From: an uncultured Sphingomonas sp.
GTDB lineage: Bacteria; Pseudomonadota; Alphaproteobacteria; Sphingomonadales; Sphingomonadaceae
Direction of reading: 5' to 3'
Length of the DNA stretch: 63,490 nucleotides
NCBI GenBank assembly: GCA_913775315.1
Contig: CAJYIX010000011.1
Span: 1 to 63,490, forward strand
Made by a program: the position numbers and the translations under genes. Positions 24,565 to 32,812 of the stretch are shown here, in pieces. The first letter of the stretch is position 1, and each line of letters begins with the position of its first letter. Under the pieces are notes generated by a model. That model made no database searches. It was given only the letters and a program-made list of their open reading frames with translations, and was not told the DNA's origin.

Positions 24565-26310
24565 TCAACGGGTTCGGACGTAAGTCCCCGGCGCATCTTC
24601 GAGGGCCGGAAGCGGACCCTCGCCGGGCACTCGCGCGCCCTTCGCCGGCACGGTTTCGCCGTCGAGCGCGGCGATCCACTGGCGCCAGTCGGGCCACCAG
24701 CTTCCCTTCACCTCGCGCGCGCCGGCGACGAAGGCGGTGAGGCTGTCGGCCCCGTCCTCGTTAATCCAATACTGGTATTTCCCCGAGGACGGCGGGTTGA
24801 CCACGCCGGCGATATGCCCCGACCCGGCCAGCACGAAGCGCAAGGGGCCGTTGAAGTAATGCGTGATCTTCCACACGCTCTCTGCCGGGGCGATGTGATC
24901 CTCGCGCCCCGCCTGGACATAGGTCGGCGTGGCGACGCGGGTCAGGTCGATCGGCGTCCCGGCCACCGCGATCGCGCCCGGCGTCACCAGCTTGTTGTCG
25001 CGATAGAGGTCGGCGAGATAGCTCTGATGCCACTTGGCGGGCAGGTTGGTGACGTCGCTGTTCCAGTGGAGCAGGTCGAACGGCGTATACTCCGCCCCCA
25101 TCAGGTAATTGTTGGCGACATAGTTCCAGATGAGGTCGCGTCCGCGCAGCAGGTTGAACGTCGCGGCCATGTACCGCCCGTCGAGGAAGCCGTCGGGCGA
25201 CAGCGCCTCGATCAGCTTCATCTGCTCATCATCGACGAACATCTGAAGGTCGCCGGCCTGGGTGAAATCGACCTGCGCGGTGAAGAAGGTGGCCGACGCC
25301 ACCTTGTCCGCTTCCCCCCGCGCGGTCAGCAGCGCCAGGGTCGCGGCGAGCGTCGTGCCCGCCACGCAATAGCCGATCGTGTGCACCGAGGGCACGTCCA
25401 GCAGTTCGCGCACCGTGTCGATCGCGTCGATCTGTCCGCGCTCGATGAAGTCGTCCCAGACCACGTCCTTCATCGACGCGTCGGCGGACTTCCAGGAGAC
25501 GACGAAGACGCTCAGCCCCTGTTCGACCGCCCAGCGGATGAAGCTCTTTTCGGGCGTGAGGTCGAGGATGTAGAAGCGGTTGATCCAGGGCGGGAAGATC
25601 AGCAGCGGGATCTTCGACACAGCCTTCGTCGTCGGCGCGTAGTGGATCAGCTCGTACATCGGCGTCCGCTTGACCACCTTGCCCGGCGTCACCGCGATGT
25701 TGCGGCCGAGCTCGAACGCGCCCTCGCTCGTCTGCGTCATCTGGCCCTTGGCCATGTCGGCGAGCATGTTCTGAAGGCCCTTGAGCAGGCTCTCGCCGCG
25801 CGTCTCGATCGCCTTTTCGAGGACGACCGGGTTGGTCGCGGGGAAGTTGGTCGGGCTCATCGCGTCGATGAAGCCGCGCGTGGCGAAGCGGATCTGTTCC
25901 TTCTGCTTGGGGTCCACGCCCTCGATCGCATCGACGCCCTTCACCAGATGCTCGGCGATCAGGAAATAGCTCTGGCGGATGAAGTCGAAAACCGGGTCCT
26001 CGCGCCACTGCGGCGCCTTGAACCGCTTGTCGCGCGCCTGCTCGGGCGTCTCCTCGGGCGGGGCGGCGTTCGCGGGGTCGAGGAAGCGCTGCCACAGCTT
26101 CATCGTGTCGCCCCAGAATTCGGCCTGCGCGCGGATGACGGGCGTCGGATCGAACGGCGAGCCGCTCAAGGGCTGCGGCGCGGCGTCGATCAGGTCGAGG
26201 CCGTGCTCCATCATCATCTGCTGCATCCGGCCCATCACCCAGGTCCAGTGCTGGATGTCCTTCAGGTCGGGCGTGGGCGTCGCGGTCGCGCCGTCGGGTT
26301 GGTCGGCCAT
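24565..26310 (-). CDS. phaC: Class I poly(3-hydroxyalkanoate) synthase
   Basis: 581 residues. It polymerises hydroxyacyl-CoA into polyhydroxyalkanoate at the granule surface. The N-terminal PhaC domain ('DPRRFK'-like 'DKRFKAPQWREDPVFDFIRQ') is followed by an alpha/beta hydrolase fold. The lipase-like box 'GYCVAGT' contains the nucleophile C315; the catalytic Asp is in 'QAGREDHIAP' and the His in 'VLAGSGHIAGVVNPP'. 'PPWINRFYILDLTPEKSF' and 'WNSDVTNLPAKWH' are class I signatures. The ATG at 26308-26310 has GAGAGGA upstream; a longer frame start 18 codons earlier is unlikely. It is divergent from the aminotransferase gene. phaR, phaA and phaB are not in the window. Confidence 0.95.
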   Translation of the reverse strand: MADQPDGATATPTPDLKDIQHWTWVMGRMQQMMMEHGLDLIDAAPQPLSGSPFDPTPVIRAQAEFWGDTMKLWQRFLDPANAAPPEETPEQARDKRFKAPQWREDPVFDFIRQSYFLIAEHLVKGVDAIEGVDPKQKEQIRFATRGFIDAMSPTNFPATNPVVLEKAIETRGESLLKGLQNMLADMAKGQMTQTSEGAFELGRNIAVTPGKVVKRTPMYELIHYAPTTKAVSKIPLLIFPPWINRFYILDLTPEKSFIRWAVEQGLSVFVVSWKSADASMKDVVWDDFIERGQIDAIDTVRELLDVPSVHTIGYCVAGTTLAATLALLTARGEADKVASATFFTAQVDFTQAGDLQMFVDDEQMKLIEALSPDGFLDGRYMAATFNLLRGRDLIWNYVANNYLMGAEYTPFDLLHWNSDVTNLPAKWHQSYLADLYRDNKLVTPGAIAVAGTPIDLTRVATPTYVQAGREDHIAPAESVWKITHYFNGPLRFVLAGSGHIAGVVNPPSSGKYQYWINEDGADSLTAFVAGAREVKGSWWPDWRQWIAALDGETVPAKGARVPGEGPLPALEDAPGTYVRTR

Positions 26311-26401
26311 GGTCCTCTCCTCTGGCAGTCGCCTGTCCGCGCCCGTATAGCGGGGTTGCCGCATCGGCGAAATCGCCCGCGGCCACTCAGGAGCAACGGC
26401 A

Positions 26402-27613
26402 ATGTCCGACGAATTCTACCGCATCAAGCGTTTGCCCCCCTATGTCATCGCCGAAGTGAACGCGATGCGGGCAGCGGCGCGTGCGGCGGGAGAGGACATT
26501 ATCGACCTGGGCATGGGCAATCCCGACCTGCCGCCGCCGCCGCACGTGCTCGAGAAGCTGTGCGAAGTGGCGATGAAACCGGACGCGCACGGCTATTCAC
26601 AGTCCAAGGGCATCCCCGGCCTTCGCCGCGCGCAGGCCAATTACTATGGCCGCCGCTTCGGCGTCGACGTCGATCCCGAGACCGAGGTCGTGGTGACGAT
26701 GGGATCGAAGGAGGGGCTGGCCAGCCTCGCCACCGCGATCACCGCGCCGGGCGACGTGGTGCTGGCGCCCAACCCATCCTACCCGATCCACACCTTCGGC
26801 TTCATCATCGCCGGCGCGACGATCCGCAGCGTGCCGACAACCCCGAACGAGGAATATTGGGCCAGCCTCGACCGCGCGATGGCGTTCACCGTGCCGCGGC
26901 CGAGCATTCTCGTCGTCAACTATCCGTCCAACCCGACGGCGGAGACGGTCGACCTCGCTTTCTACGAGCGGCTGGTCGCGTGGGCGAAGGCGAACCAGGT
27001 TTGGGTGTTGTCCGACCTTGCCTATTCGGAGCTTTATTTCGACGGCAACCCGACGCGCTCGATCCTTGAGGTGCCGGGGGCCAAGGACGTGGCGATCGAG
27101 TTCACCTCGCTTTCCAAGACCTATTCTATGGCCGGCTGGCGGATGGGCTTTGCGGTCGGCAACAAGAAGCTGATCGCGGCGATGACGCGGGTGAAGTCGT
27201 ACCTCGATTACGGCGCGTTCACGCCCATTCAGGCGGCGGCATGCGCGGCGCTCAACGGCCCGCAGGACATTGTCGAGCGCAACCGCCAGCTCTATCACAA
27301 GCGCCGCGACGTGATGGTCGAGGCGTTCGGCCGCGCCGGCTGGGATATCCCTGCGCCCAAGGCGTCGATGTTCGCCTGGGCCCCGCTGCCGCCCGCGCTC
27401 AAGCATCTGGGCAGCCTCGAATTCTCCAAGCAACTCCTCACCCACGCCAAGGTCGCGGTCGCGCCCGGCGTCGGTTACGGTGAGGACGGCGAGGGCTATG
27501 TCCGCATCGCGATGGTCGAGAACGAGCAGCGGCTGCGTCAGGCAGCGCGCAACGTGAAGCGCTACCTCCAGTCGATGGGGGTCAACACGCCCGCACAGGC
27601 GAGCAACGGCTGA
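26402..27613 (+). CDS. alaC: PLP-dependent class I/II aminotransferase (AlaC-like)
   Basis: 403 residues, cytoplasmic fold-type I enzyme. The pyridoxal-phosphate Lys sits in 'SLSKTYSMAGWRMGF', and other family marks are 'DLGMGNPDLPPP', 'APNPSYPIHTFGFI', 'YPSNPTAE' and 'EGYVRIAMVENEQRL'. The last phrase and the overall pattern match AlaC-type glutamate-pyruvate aminotransferases and related LL-diaminopimelate-like aminotransferases. Sitting upstream of dapB, it might alternatively serve lysine synthesis; alanine formation is the more common assignment. The gene is divergent from phaC by 91 bases, and the first codon follows a short CAGGAGCAACGGCA region that contains a usable ribosome site. 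Confidence 0.85.
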   Translation: MSDEFYRIKRLPPYVIAEVNAMRAAARAAGEDIIDLGMGNPDLPPPPHVLEKLCEVAMKPDAHGYSQSKGIPGLRRAQANYYGRRFGVDVDPETEVVVTMGSKEGLASLATAITAPGDVVLAPNPSYPIHTFGFIIAGATIRSVPTTPNEEYWASLDRAMAFTVPRPSILVVNYPSNPTAETVDLAFYERLVAWAKANQVWVLSDLAYSELYFDGNPTRSILEVPGAKDVAIEFTSLSKTYSMAGWRMGFAVGNKKLIAAMTRVKSYLDYGAFTPIQAAACAALNGPQDIVERNRQLYHKRRDVMVEAFGRAGWDIPAPKASMFAWAPLPPALKHLGSLEFSKQLLTHAKVAVAPGVGYGEDGEGYVRIAMVENEQRLRQAARNVKRYLQSMGVNTPAQASNG

Positions 27614-27629
27614 TCTGCTTTAATGATTG

Positions 27630-27667
27630 TTCCCCGCCGCCCGCCCGTGGCAAGGGCGGGGGGGAAT
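27630..27667. terminator. GC-rich hairpin between alaC and dapB
   Basis: CCCGCCC (27640-27646) pairs with GGGCGGG (27654-27660) around the loop GTGGCAA, and the outer bases TTCCCC/GGGGAA extend the stem with a small bulge. There is no T run, so termination would be imperfect or factor-assisted; it could also be a processing or stability element. Confidence 0.35.
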
Positions 27668-27691
27668 AGTCTGTCTAATCAGAGAGTGCGC

Positions 27692-28420
27692 ATGAACCGG
27701 ATCGGCATCTACGGCAGCCTGGGGCGGATGGGGCAGGCGATCGTCGCGGCGATGCCGGCGCTTGACGCGGTGCACGCCGGCGGCGTCGATGCGGGCGAGG
27801 ATCCCGGCCCGCTCGCCGGCCAGTGCGACGTGCTCGTCGATTTCTCCGCGCCTGCCGCGCTCGATGCGCATCTGGCCGCGGCGACGGCGGCGGGGACGCC
27901 GATCGTCATCGGCACCACCGGCCTGTCGCCGCACCACCACGACGCGATCGATGCGGCGGCGGAGCGGATCGCGATCCTCCAGACCGGCAACACTTCCGTT
28001 GGCGTCGGCCTCTTGATGGCGCTCGTCCGCGATGCCGCGCGCAAGCTGGGGCAGGAATGGGACATCGAGATCGTCGAGATGCACCACCGCGACAAGGTCG
28101 ATGCCCCGTCGGGCACCGCGCTGATGCTGGGCGAGGCGGCGGCGGCGGGTCGCGAGACGACGATCGCCGAGACGGGCGTGCAAGGCCGCGCTGGGCTGGT
28201 CGGCGCGCGCGCGCGCGGGACGATCGGCTTTTCCAGCCTGCGCGGCGGCACCGTCGTCGGCGACCATAACGTCGTCTTCGCCGGCAATGGCGAGCGGATC
28301 GAGATCGGCCATTACGCACAGGACCGCGCGATCTTCGCCGCCGGCGCGGTGCGGGCGGCGCTGTGGCTCGCGGGCCGCGCGCCGGGCCGCTACCGGATGG
28401 ACCAGGTGCTCGGCCTTTGA
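27692..28420 (+). CDS. dapB: 4-hydroxy-tetrahydrodipicolinate reductase
   Basis: 242 residues. It reduces hydroxytetrahydrodipicolinate with NAD(P)H on the path to lysine and diaminopimelate. The Rossmann start 'RIGIYGSLGRMGQAI' binds the cofactor; 'VDFSAPAALDAHL' and 'IVIGTTGLS' follow; the catalytic segment 'EIVEMHHRDKVDAPSGTAL' holds the His pair, Lys and the substrate-binding DAPSGTA. Somewhat shorter in the nucleotide domain than E. coli DapB, as often in alphaproteobacteria. The ATG at 27692 follows AGAGAGTG. Its stop overlaps the nth start (TTGA), so the two genes are coupled. Confidence 0.95.
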   Translation: MNRIGIYGSLGRMGQAIVAAMPALDAVHAGGVDAGEDPGPLAGQCDVLVDFSAPAALDAHLAAATAAGTPIVIGTTGLSPHHHDAIDAAAERIAILQTGNTSVGVGLLMALVRDAARKLGQEWDIEIVEMHHRDKVDAPSGTALMLGEAAAAGRETTIAETGVQGRAGLVGARARGTIGFSSLRGGTVVGDHNVVFAGNGERIEIGHYAQDRAIFAAGAVRAALWLAGRAPGRYRMDQVLGL

Positions 28421-29088
28421 AGAAGGCGAACGTCTTCGAGTTCTTCCGCCGGCTGGCCGAGGTCAATCCCGCGCCCGAGACCGAACTAGAATCGGTCAAC
28501 GTCTATACGCTGCTCGTCGCCGTCGTTCTCTCGGCACAAGCCACCGATGCGGGCGTCAACCGCGCCACCCGCGCGCTATTCGCCGAGGTCGACACCCCCG
28601 AGAAGATGGTGGCGCTCGGCGAAGAGGGGCTGAAGCGGCATATCAAGACGATCGGGCTGTTCAACACGAAGGCCAAGAACGTCATCGCGCTTTCGCAGGC
28701 GCTGATCGACCAGCATGACGGCGAAGTGCCCGCCGACCGCGCCGCGCTGGAGGCGCTGCCCGGGGTAGGGCGAAAGACCGCCAATGTCGTCATGAACGTC
28801 GCCTTCGGGCAGGAGACGTTCGCGGTCGATACGCACCTGTTCCGGGTCGGCAACCGCACGGGCCTTGCCCCCGGCAAGACGCCGCTCGCGGTCGAACTGA
28901 AGCTTGAAAAGGTGGTGCCGCAGCCGTTTCGCCTGCACGCGCATCACTGGCTGATCCTGCATGGCCGGTACGTGTGCAAGGCGCGGACGCCCGATTGCTG
29001 GAAATGTCCGGTCGCGGACCTCTGCCGCTACAAGCCCAAGACGCCGCCGCCCAAGGCAAAGGCCGGCGACTCGATAAAGCCCGCCTGA
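28417..29088 (+). CDS. nth: Endonuclease III (DNA glycosylase/AP lyase)
   Basis: 223 residues from a TTG start that overlaps the dapB stop as TTGA. It removes oxidised pyrimidines and nicks the abasic site. The helix-hairpin-helix 'LEALPGVGRKTANVVMNVAF' contains the catalytic Lys, and 'VDTHLFRVGNRTGL' the catalytic Asp. The C-terminal 'VCKARTPDCWKCPVADLC' carries the 4Fe-4S cysteines in the C-x6-C-x2-C-x5-C spacing. 'LLVAVVLSAQATD' is the usual N-terminal signature. The C-terminal Lys/Pro-rich tail is an extension of about 20 residues beyond the cluster. Confidence 0.95.
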   Translation: MKKANVFEFFRRLAEVNPAPETELESVNVYTLLVAVVLSAQATDAGVNRATRALFAEVDTPEKMVALGEEGLKRHIKTIGLFNTKAKNVIALSQALIDQHDGEVPADRAALEALPGVGRKTANVVMNVAFGQETFAVDTHLFRVGNRTGLAPGKTPLAVELKLEKVVPQPFRLHAHHWLILHGRYVCKARTPDCWKCPVADLCRYKPKTPPPKAKAGDSIKPA

Positions 29089-29127
29089 CTTCCTATGTGA
29101 GCGGCCGTTTCGTTCACGAGGTTGCTT

Positions 29128-29556
29128 ATGCTCATGTCCCTGATCGCGAGCACGATGCTCGCCGCAGCGCCCGCGCCGGCGCAGAACGCCCCCGACTGGA
29201 CGGGCGTGTGGCGCAACGGATCGAACAGCGTCCATATCCGCGCCAGCCGCTGCGGACAGGCGATGTGCGGCACCGTCATCTGGGCGAGCGAAAAGGCAAA
29301 GGCCGATGCCGCGGCCGGCGGGACCGACAATCTGATCGGCACGCGCATCTTCGACGGCTTTACGCCCGAGGATGGCGAGTGGGTGGGCGACGTCTATGTC
29401 CCTGACCTGGCCAAGAGCTTTTCGGGTTCGATCTGGATGGAGGGGCGCAACACGCTGGTCGGGCGCGGCTGCCTGTTCGGCAATTTCGGCTGCCGCGAAC
29501 AGCGCTGGACGCGCGTCGCCGACACCGCACGGCCCGTGCCGAAGCGCCGCCGCTGA
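29128..29556 (+). CDS. Secreted DUF2147 protein
   Basis: 142 residues. A signal peptide (MLMSLIASTMLAAAPAPAQ) precedes a domain typical for DUF2147: 'GVWRNGSNSVHIRASRCGQA', 'CGTVIWASE', 'GTRIFDGF' and 'WVGDVYVPDLAKSFSGSI', ending with 'GRGCLFGNFGCREQRWTR'. Four cysteines in the mature part can form disulfides. Members are small periplasmic beta-barrel-like proteins without an established role. The ATG at 29128 has GAGG six bases upstream. The stop shares one base with the rsmE start. Confidence 0.8.
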   Translation: MLMSLIASTMLAAAPAPAQNAPDWTGVWRNGSNSVHIRASRCGQAMCGTVIWASEKAKADAAAGGTDNLIGTRIFDGFTPEDGEWVGDVYVPDLAKSFSGSIWMEGRNTLVGRGCLFGNFGCREQRWTRVADTARPVPKRRR

Positions 29557-30299
29557 TGGCGGCGACGCCGGCCTGGCCGCCCGATTCAACGCCTCGCCTG
29601 TTCGTCAAGACGCCGTTGTCCGACGGGGCGGCGGTGGCGATCGACGGCGGGCAGGCACATTATCTGGCCGGGGTGATGCGGCTGAAGGTCGGCGATCCCG
29701 TCCTCCTGTTCGATGACGCGACCGGCGAGTGGCTTGCCGAGGCGAGCGAGGTCCGCAAACGCGACCTTACGCTGACGGTCACGCACCGGATGCGCGAGCG
29801 CGAGGCGGTGCCCGACCTGTGGCTGTGCGCCGCGCCGATCAAGAAGGGGCGGATCGACTGGGTCGCGGAAAAGGCGTGCGAGCTGGGCGTCGACCGGCTG
29901 GTGCCGGTGCTGACGCAGCGGACGATCGTCGACCGCCTGAATCTCGATCGCCTGCGCGCACACATGATCGAGGCGGCGGAGCAATGCGGGCGCACTGCGC
30001 TGCCCTCTCTGGCCGAGCCGGTGAAGCTGGCGGCGCTGCTGGCCGAGTGGCCTGCCGAGCGCGCACTGTTCTTCGCCGACGAGAGCGGCGGCGTGCCCGC
30101 GGCCGAGGCGATGCGCGCGCGGCCCGGCCCGGCGGCGATCCTGGTGGGGCCGGAGGGCGGCTTCACCCCCGCCGAGCGCGAGGCGATCCGCGCATGCCCG
30201 GCGGCGGTCGGCATCACGCTCGGTCCGCGCATCCTGCGTGCCGAAACCGCCGCGGCGGCGGCGACCGCGGTGTGGATGGCCGCCGCGGGCGACTGGTAA
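29556..30299 (+). CDS. rsmE: 16S rRNA (uracil-1498-N3)-methyltransferase
   Basis: 247 residues. It methylates U1498 of 16S rRNA with S-adenosylmethionine; SPOUT-class fold. The C-terminal knot motifs are complete: 'AAILVGPEGGFTPAEREAI' and 'ITLGPRILRAETAAAAATAV', plus 'WVAEKACELGVDRLVPVLTQ' in the middle. The N-terminal PUA-like domain starts with 'RLFVKTPLSDGA' and 'HYLAGVMRLKVGD'. The first ATG overlaps the stop of the DUF2147 gene by a single base. It is the last gene of a dapB-nth-DUF2147-rsmE run and converges on the carbonic anhydrase gene. Confidence 0.93.
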   Translation: MAATPAWPPDSTPRLFVKTPLSDGAAVAIDGGQAHYLAGVMRLKVGDPVLLFDDATGEWLAEASEVRKRDLTLTVTHRMREREAVPDLWLCAAPIKKGRIDWVAEKACELGVDRLVPVLTQRTIVDRLNLDRLRAHMIEAAEQCGRTALPSLAEPVKLAALLAEWPAERALFFADESGGVPAAEAMRARPGPAAILVGPEGGFTPAEREAIRACPAAVGITLGPRILRAETAAAAATAVWMAAAGDW

Positions 30300-30304
30300 G
30301 GTTC

Positions 30305-30345
30305 GACCGGAGCGCCAGCGGGGAGGGGACCGCGGCGCTCCGGTC
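30305..30345. terminator. Hairpin between convergent rsmE and carbonic anhydrase genes
   Basis: GACCGGAGCGCC (30305-30316) is repeated inverted as GGCGCTCCGGTC (30334-30345), a perfect 12-base stem with a 17-base loop, starting 6 bases after the rsmE stop. No T run follows, so it is a probable but not classic terminator. The remaining gap to 30413 shows nothing else clear. Confidence 0.45.
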
Positions 30346-30413
30346 CGGGTGAGGGCGACGCCGGCGTTGGAGCTACCGCCGCCGCCCTGTCCGATCTCTA
30401 AAGCCCGATCCCG

Positions 30414-31049
30414 TCAGACCAGCACGGGCTCCGGCCGCTCCACCGCGTCGAGCCGCGTGGCCGCTTCGATCGTCATCAGCGGCTTGAGCACCCCGTCGCG
30501 GAGGTCATAGACCCAGCCGTGCAGCGTCAGCTCCTGCCCCCGCTCGAACGCGGCTTGTACCAGCGGGACGCGGGCAAGGCGGACGAGCTGGTCGCGGACA
30601 TTGAGTTCGACCATGCGGTTCAGCCGCTGCCCCTCCGGCAGTGCGTCGACCTCTTCGGCATGTTCGGCATAGACGTCGTGGACGCCCGCCACCCATTCGC
30701 CGACCGCGCCGGTTCCCTCGCGCTTCCAACCATGCGCCACCCCGCCGCAGCCGTAATGGCCGCACAGGATGATGTGGCGCACGCGCGTCCGCTCGACCGC
30801 GGTCTGGAGCACCGCCATCAGGTTGAGGTCGTCCTCGTAGACCAGATTGGCGACGTTGCGGTGGATCGACATCACGCCGGGGGGCGAGTTGGTGATCTGA
30901 TCGGGCGCCACGCGGCTGTCCGAACAGCCGATCCAGAGGAAGTTCGGCTTCTGCTCCTCGGCCTGGCGCGCGAAATAGTCGGGGCGCTCCTCACGCAGCT
31001 GTTCGGCCCACGCCTTGTTGGCGAGGAGCAGCATCTTGGTATCGTTCAT
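30414..31049 (-). CDS. can: Beta-class carbonic anhydrase
   Basis: 211 residues. It interconverts CO2 and bicarbonate; cytoplasmic zinc enzyme. Zinc ligands C42, H98 and C101 are in 'LWIGCSDSRVAPD' and 'CGHYGCGGVAH', and D44/R46 form the usual dyad. 'SIHRNVANLV' and 'GWVYDLRDGVL' complete the family pattern. The ATG overlaps the stop of the SulP transporter gene (ATGA at 31046-31049), so the anhydrase is translationally coupled to an anion transporter that probably carries bicarbonate. Confidence 0.95.
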   Translation of the reverse strand: MNDTKMLLLANKAWAEQLREERPDYFARQAEEQKPNFLWIGCSDSRVAPDQITNSPPGVMSIHRNVANLVYEDDLNLMAVLQTAVERTRVRHIILCGHYGCGGVAHGWKREGTGAVGEWVAGVHDVYAEHAEEVDALPEGQRLNRMVELNVRDQLVRLARVPLVQAAFERGQELTLHGWVYDLRDGVLKPLMTIEAATRLDAVERPEPVLV

Positions 31050-32671
31050 AGGTGGACGAGCTCCCGGCGCGGCGCGTTGACCAGCGGCGCGCTCTTTTCG
31101 GCGATGTCGCCGCGGACCGAGACGCGGATGTCGCGGAACGGCGCGCCGCGGACGAAGGCATTGAGAACGTCGATATTGTCGAGGTCGACGTACGACGTGG
31201 ACGACAGGTCGACGAGCAGATCGGCGCCGCTGGGCACCCGGTTCAGCGCCTTTTGCAGCTCATACTTGTGGATGAAGTAGAGATTGCGTCGCGCGCGGAT
31301 CATGCAGCTGTTGCCGTCGCAGACGAAGCTGACCGCGGGGCGGAAGTTGCGCGCGACGACGAAGACGAAGCCGATGGCGAGGCCAATGACGATGCCGACA
31401 AGCAGGTCGGTGAACAGGATCGCCGCGATCGTCGCGACGAACGGCACGAACTGGGTGTAACCCTGCTTCCACCGCTTCAGGAACAGCGCCGGCTTGGTGA
31501 GCTTGTAGCCGGTCTGGATCAGGACAGCGGCGAGCGCGGCCAGCGGGATGAGGTTGAGGATCGCGGGGATCAGCACGACGCTGAGCAACAACCAGCTGCC
31601 GTGCATGATCGTCGACAGCTTGCTAGACGCGCCCGAATCGACGTTCGCCGAGGAGCGGACGATGACCGAGGTGACGGGCAGGCCACCGATCAGGCCCGAA
31701 ATCAGGTTGCCGCCGCCTTGCGCGAACAGCTCGTGATTCTTGTCGGTGGTGCGGCGCTGCGGATCGAGCTCGTCGACCGCGGTGACGCTCAGGAGCGATT
31801 CGAGGCTGGCGACGATCGCCAGCGTGATCGCCACGGTCCACACCGTCGCATTGCCGACCTGGCCGAAATCGGGGAGCGAGAACAGGCCGACGAAGCCCGA
31901 GAACCCGTCGGCGATCGGCACCGACACCAGATGCTCCTTCTGGAGCTGGAGCGCGGGGGCGATCACGCCGAACAGCGCGTTCATGCCAACCGCGCCGGCA
32001 ACGACGACGAGCGGGCCGGGCAGCAGCTTGAGCGCGCCTTCCTTCGGCCGGTTGGCGTCCCACCAGAACAGGAACGCGATCGAGATGACGGAGATGACGA
32101 CGGCGCCCATCGTCAGCTTGTCGGTGAACGAGAACCACAGCGTCGACAGCGTGTTCATGCCGTCGGTCTGGGTAAAGGCGAACTCGCCCGAGGGATCGCC
32201 GTCATAGCCGACCGCGTGCGGTACCTGTTTCAGGATCAGGATGAGGCCGATCGCCGCGAGCATGCCGGTGATGACCGAACTGGGGACGAACTCGGCCAGC
32301 ACGCCCGAGCGGCTGAACGAGAAGATCATCTGCATCGCGCCCGCCAGCACGACGGCGAGCGTGAACGCCTGGAAACTCGGCAACGACTGGATCGCGTCGA
32401 AGACGATGACGGTCAGGCCCGCGGCCGGGCCGCTGACCGACAGCGGCGACTTGGACAGCGCGCCAATGACGATCCCACCGACGATCCCCGCGATCAGCCC
32501 CGAGAACAGCGGCGCGCCTGAGGCAAGCGCGACGCCGAGGCACAGCGGCAGCGCGACCAGCGCGACGACGATCGAGGCGGGCAGGTCCTGCTTCCACGTG
32601 GCAAAGTTTGGCAGGAAGCCGATCTTCGCGGGCGCAGGCGACGGGGCGGCGATCGCGGCGTGGGCGTTCAT
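31046..32671 (-). CDS. SulP-family anion transporter with C-terminal STAS domain
   Basis: 541 residues. The N-terminal two thirds form the SLC26/SulP membrane core with 'DLPASIVVALVALPLCLGVA', 'LSVSGPAAGLTVIVFDAI' (anion-binding helix region) and 'LESLLSVTAVDELDPQRRTT'. After about 430 residues comes a cytoplasmic STAS domain ('GADLLVDLSSTSYVDLDNID'). The coupling with a beta-carbonic anhydrase points to bicarbonate as the substrate (BicA- or DabA-free type CO2 supply), although sulfate cannot be excluded from sequence. The ATG at 32669-32671 starts a short Ala/Pro-rich cytoplasmic tail. Confidence 0.88.
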   Translation of the reverse strand: MNAHAAIAAPSPAPAKIGFLPNFATWKQDLPASIVVALVALPLCLGVALASGAPLFSGLIAGIVGGIVIGALSKSPLSVSGPAAGLTVIVFDAIQSLPSFQAFTLAVVLAGAMQMIFSFSRSGVLAEFVPSSVITGMLAAIGLILILKQVPHAVGYDGDPSGEFAFTQTDGMNTLSTLWFSFTDKLTMGAVVISVISIAFLFWWDANRPKEGALKLLPGPLVVVAGAVGMNALFGVIAPALQLQKEHLVSVPIADGFSGFVGLFSLPDFGQVGNATVWTVAITLAIVASLESLLSVTAVDELDPQRRTTDKNHELFAQGGGNLISGLIGGLPVTSVIVRSSANVDSGASSKLSTIMHGSWLLLSVVLIPAILNLIPLAALAAVLIQTGYKLTKPALFLKRWKQGYTQFVPFVATIAAILFTDLLVGIVIGLAIGFVFVVARNFRPAVSFVCDGNSCMIRARRNLYFIHKYELQKALNRVPSGADLLVDLSSTSYVDLDNIDVLNAFVRGAPFRDIRVSVRGDIAEKSAPLVNAPRRELVHL

Positions 32672-32812
32672 GCCGCCCCTCCGCTTTCGATTTCGACGCT
32701 AGCCCGCATGACACCCTCCCACGACGCGGGCGCAACCGGCGCACCGCACCTGTCGGGATAGCCGCGCGCATCTTTCCCGTTGGGGACGCTCTGTAAGGAA
32801 TGATTGCTGGGG

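Noticed and set aside
24553-27069. Long plus-strand frame across phaC and into the aminotransferase gene
   Set aside because: It is antisense to phaC and then out of frame in alaC; the sequence is Arg-rich without family features.
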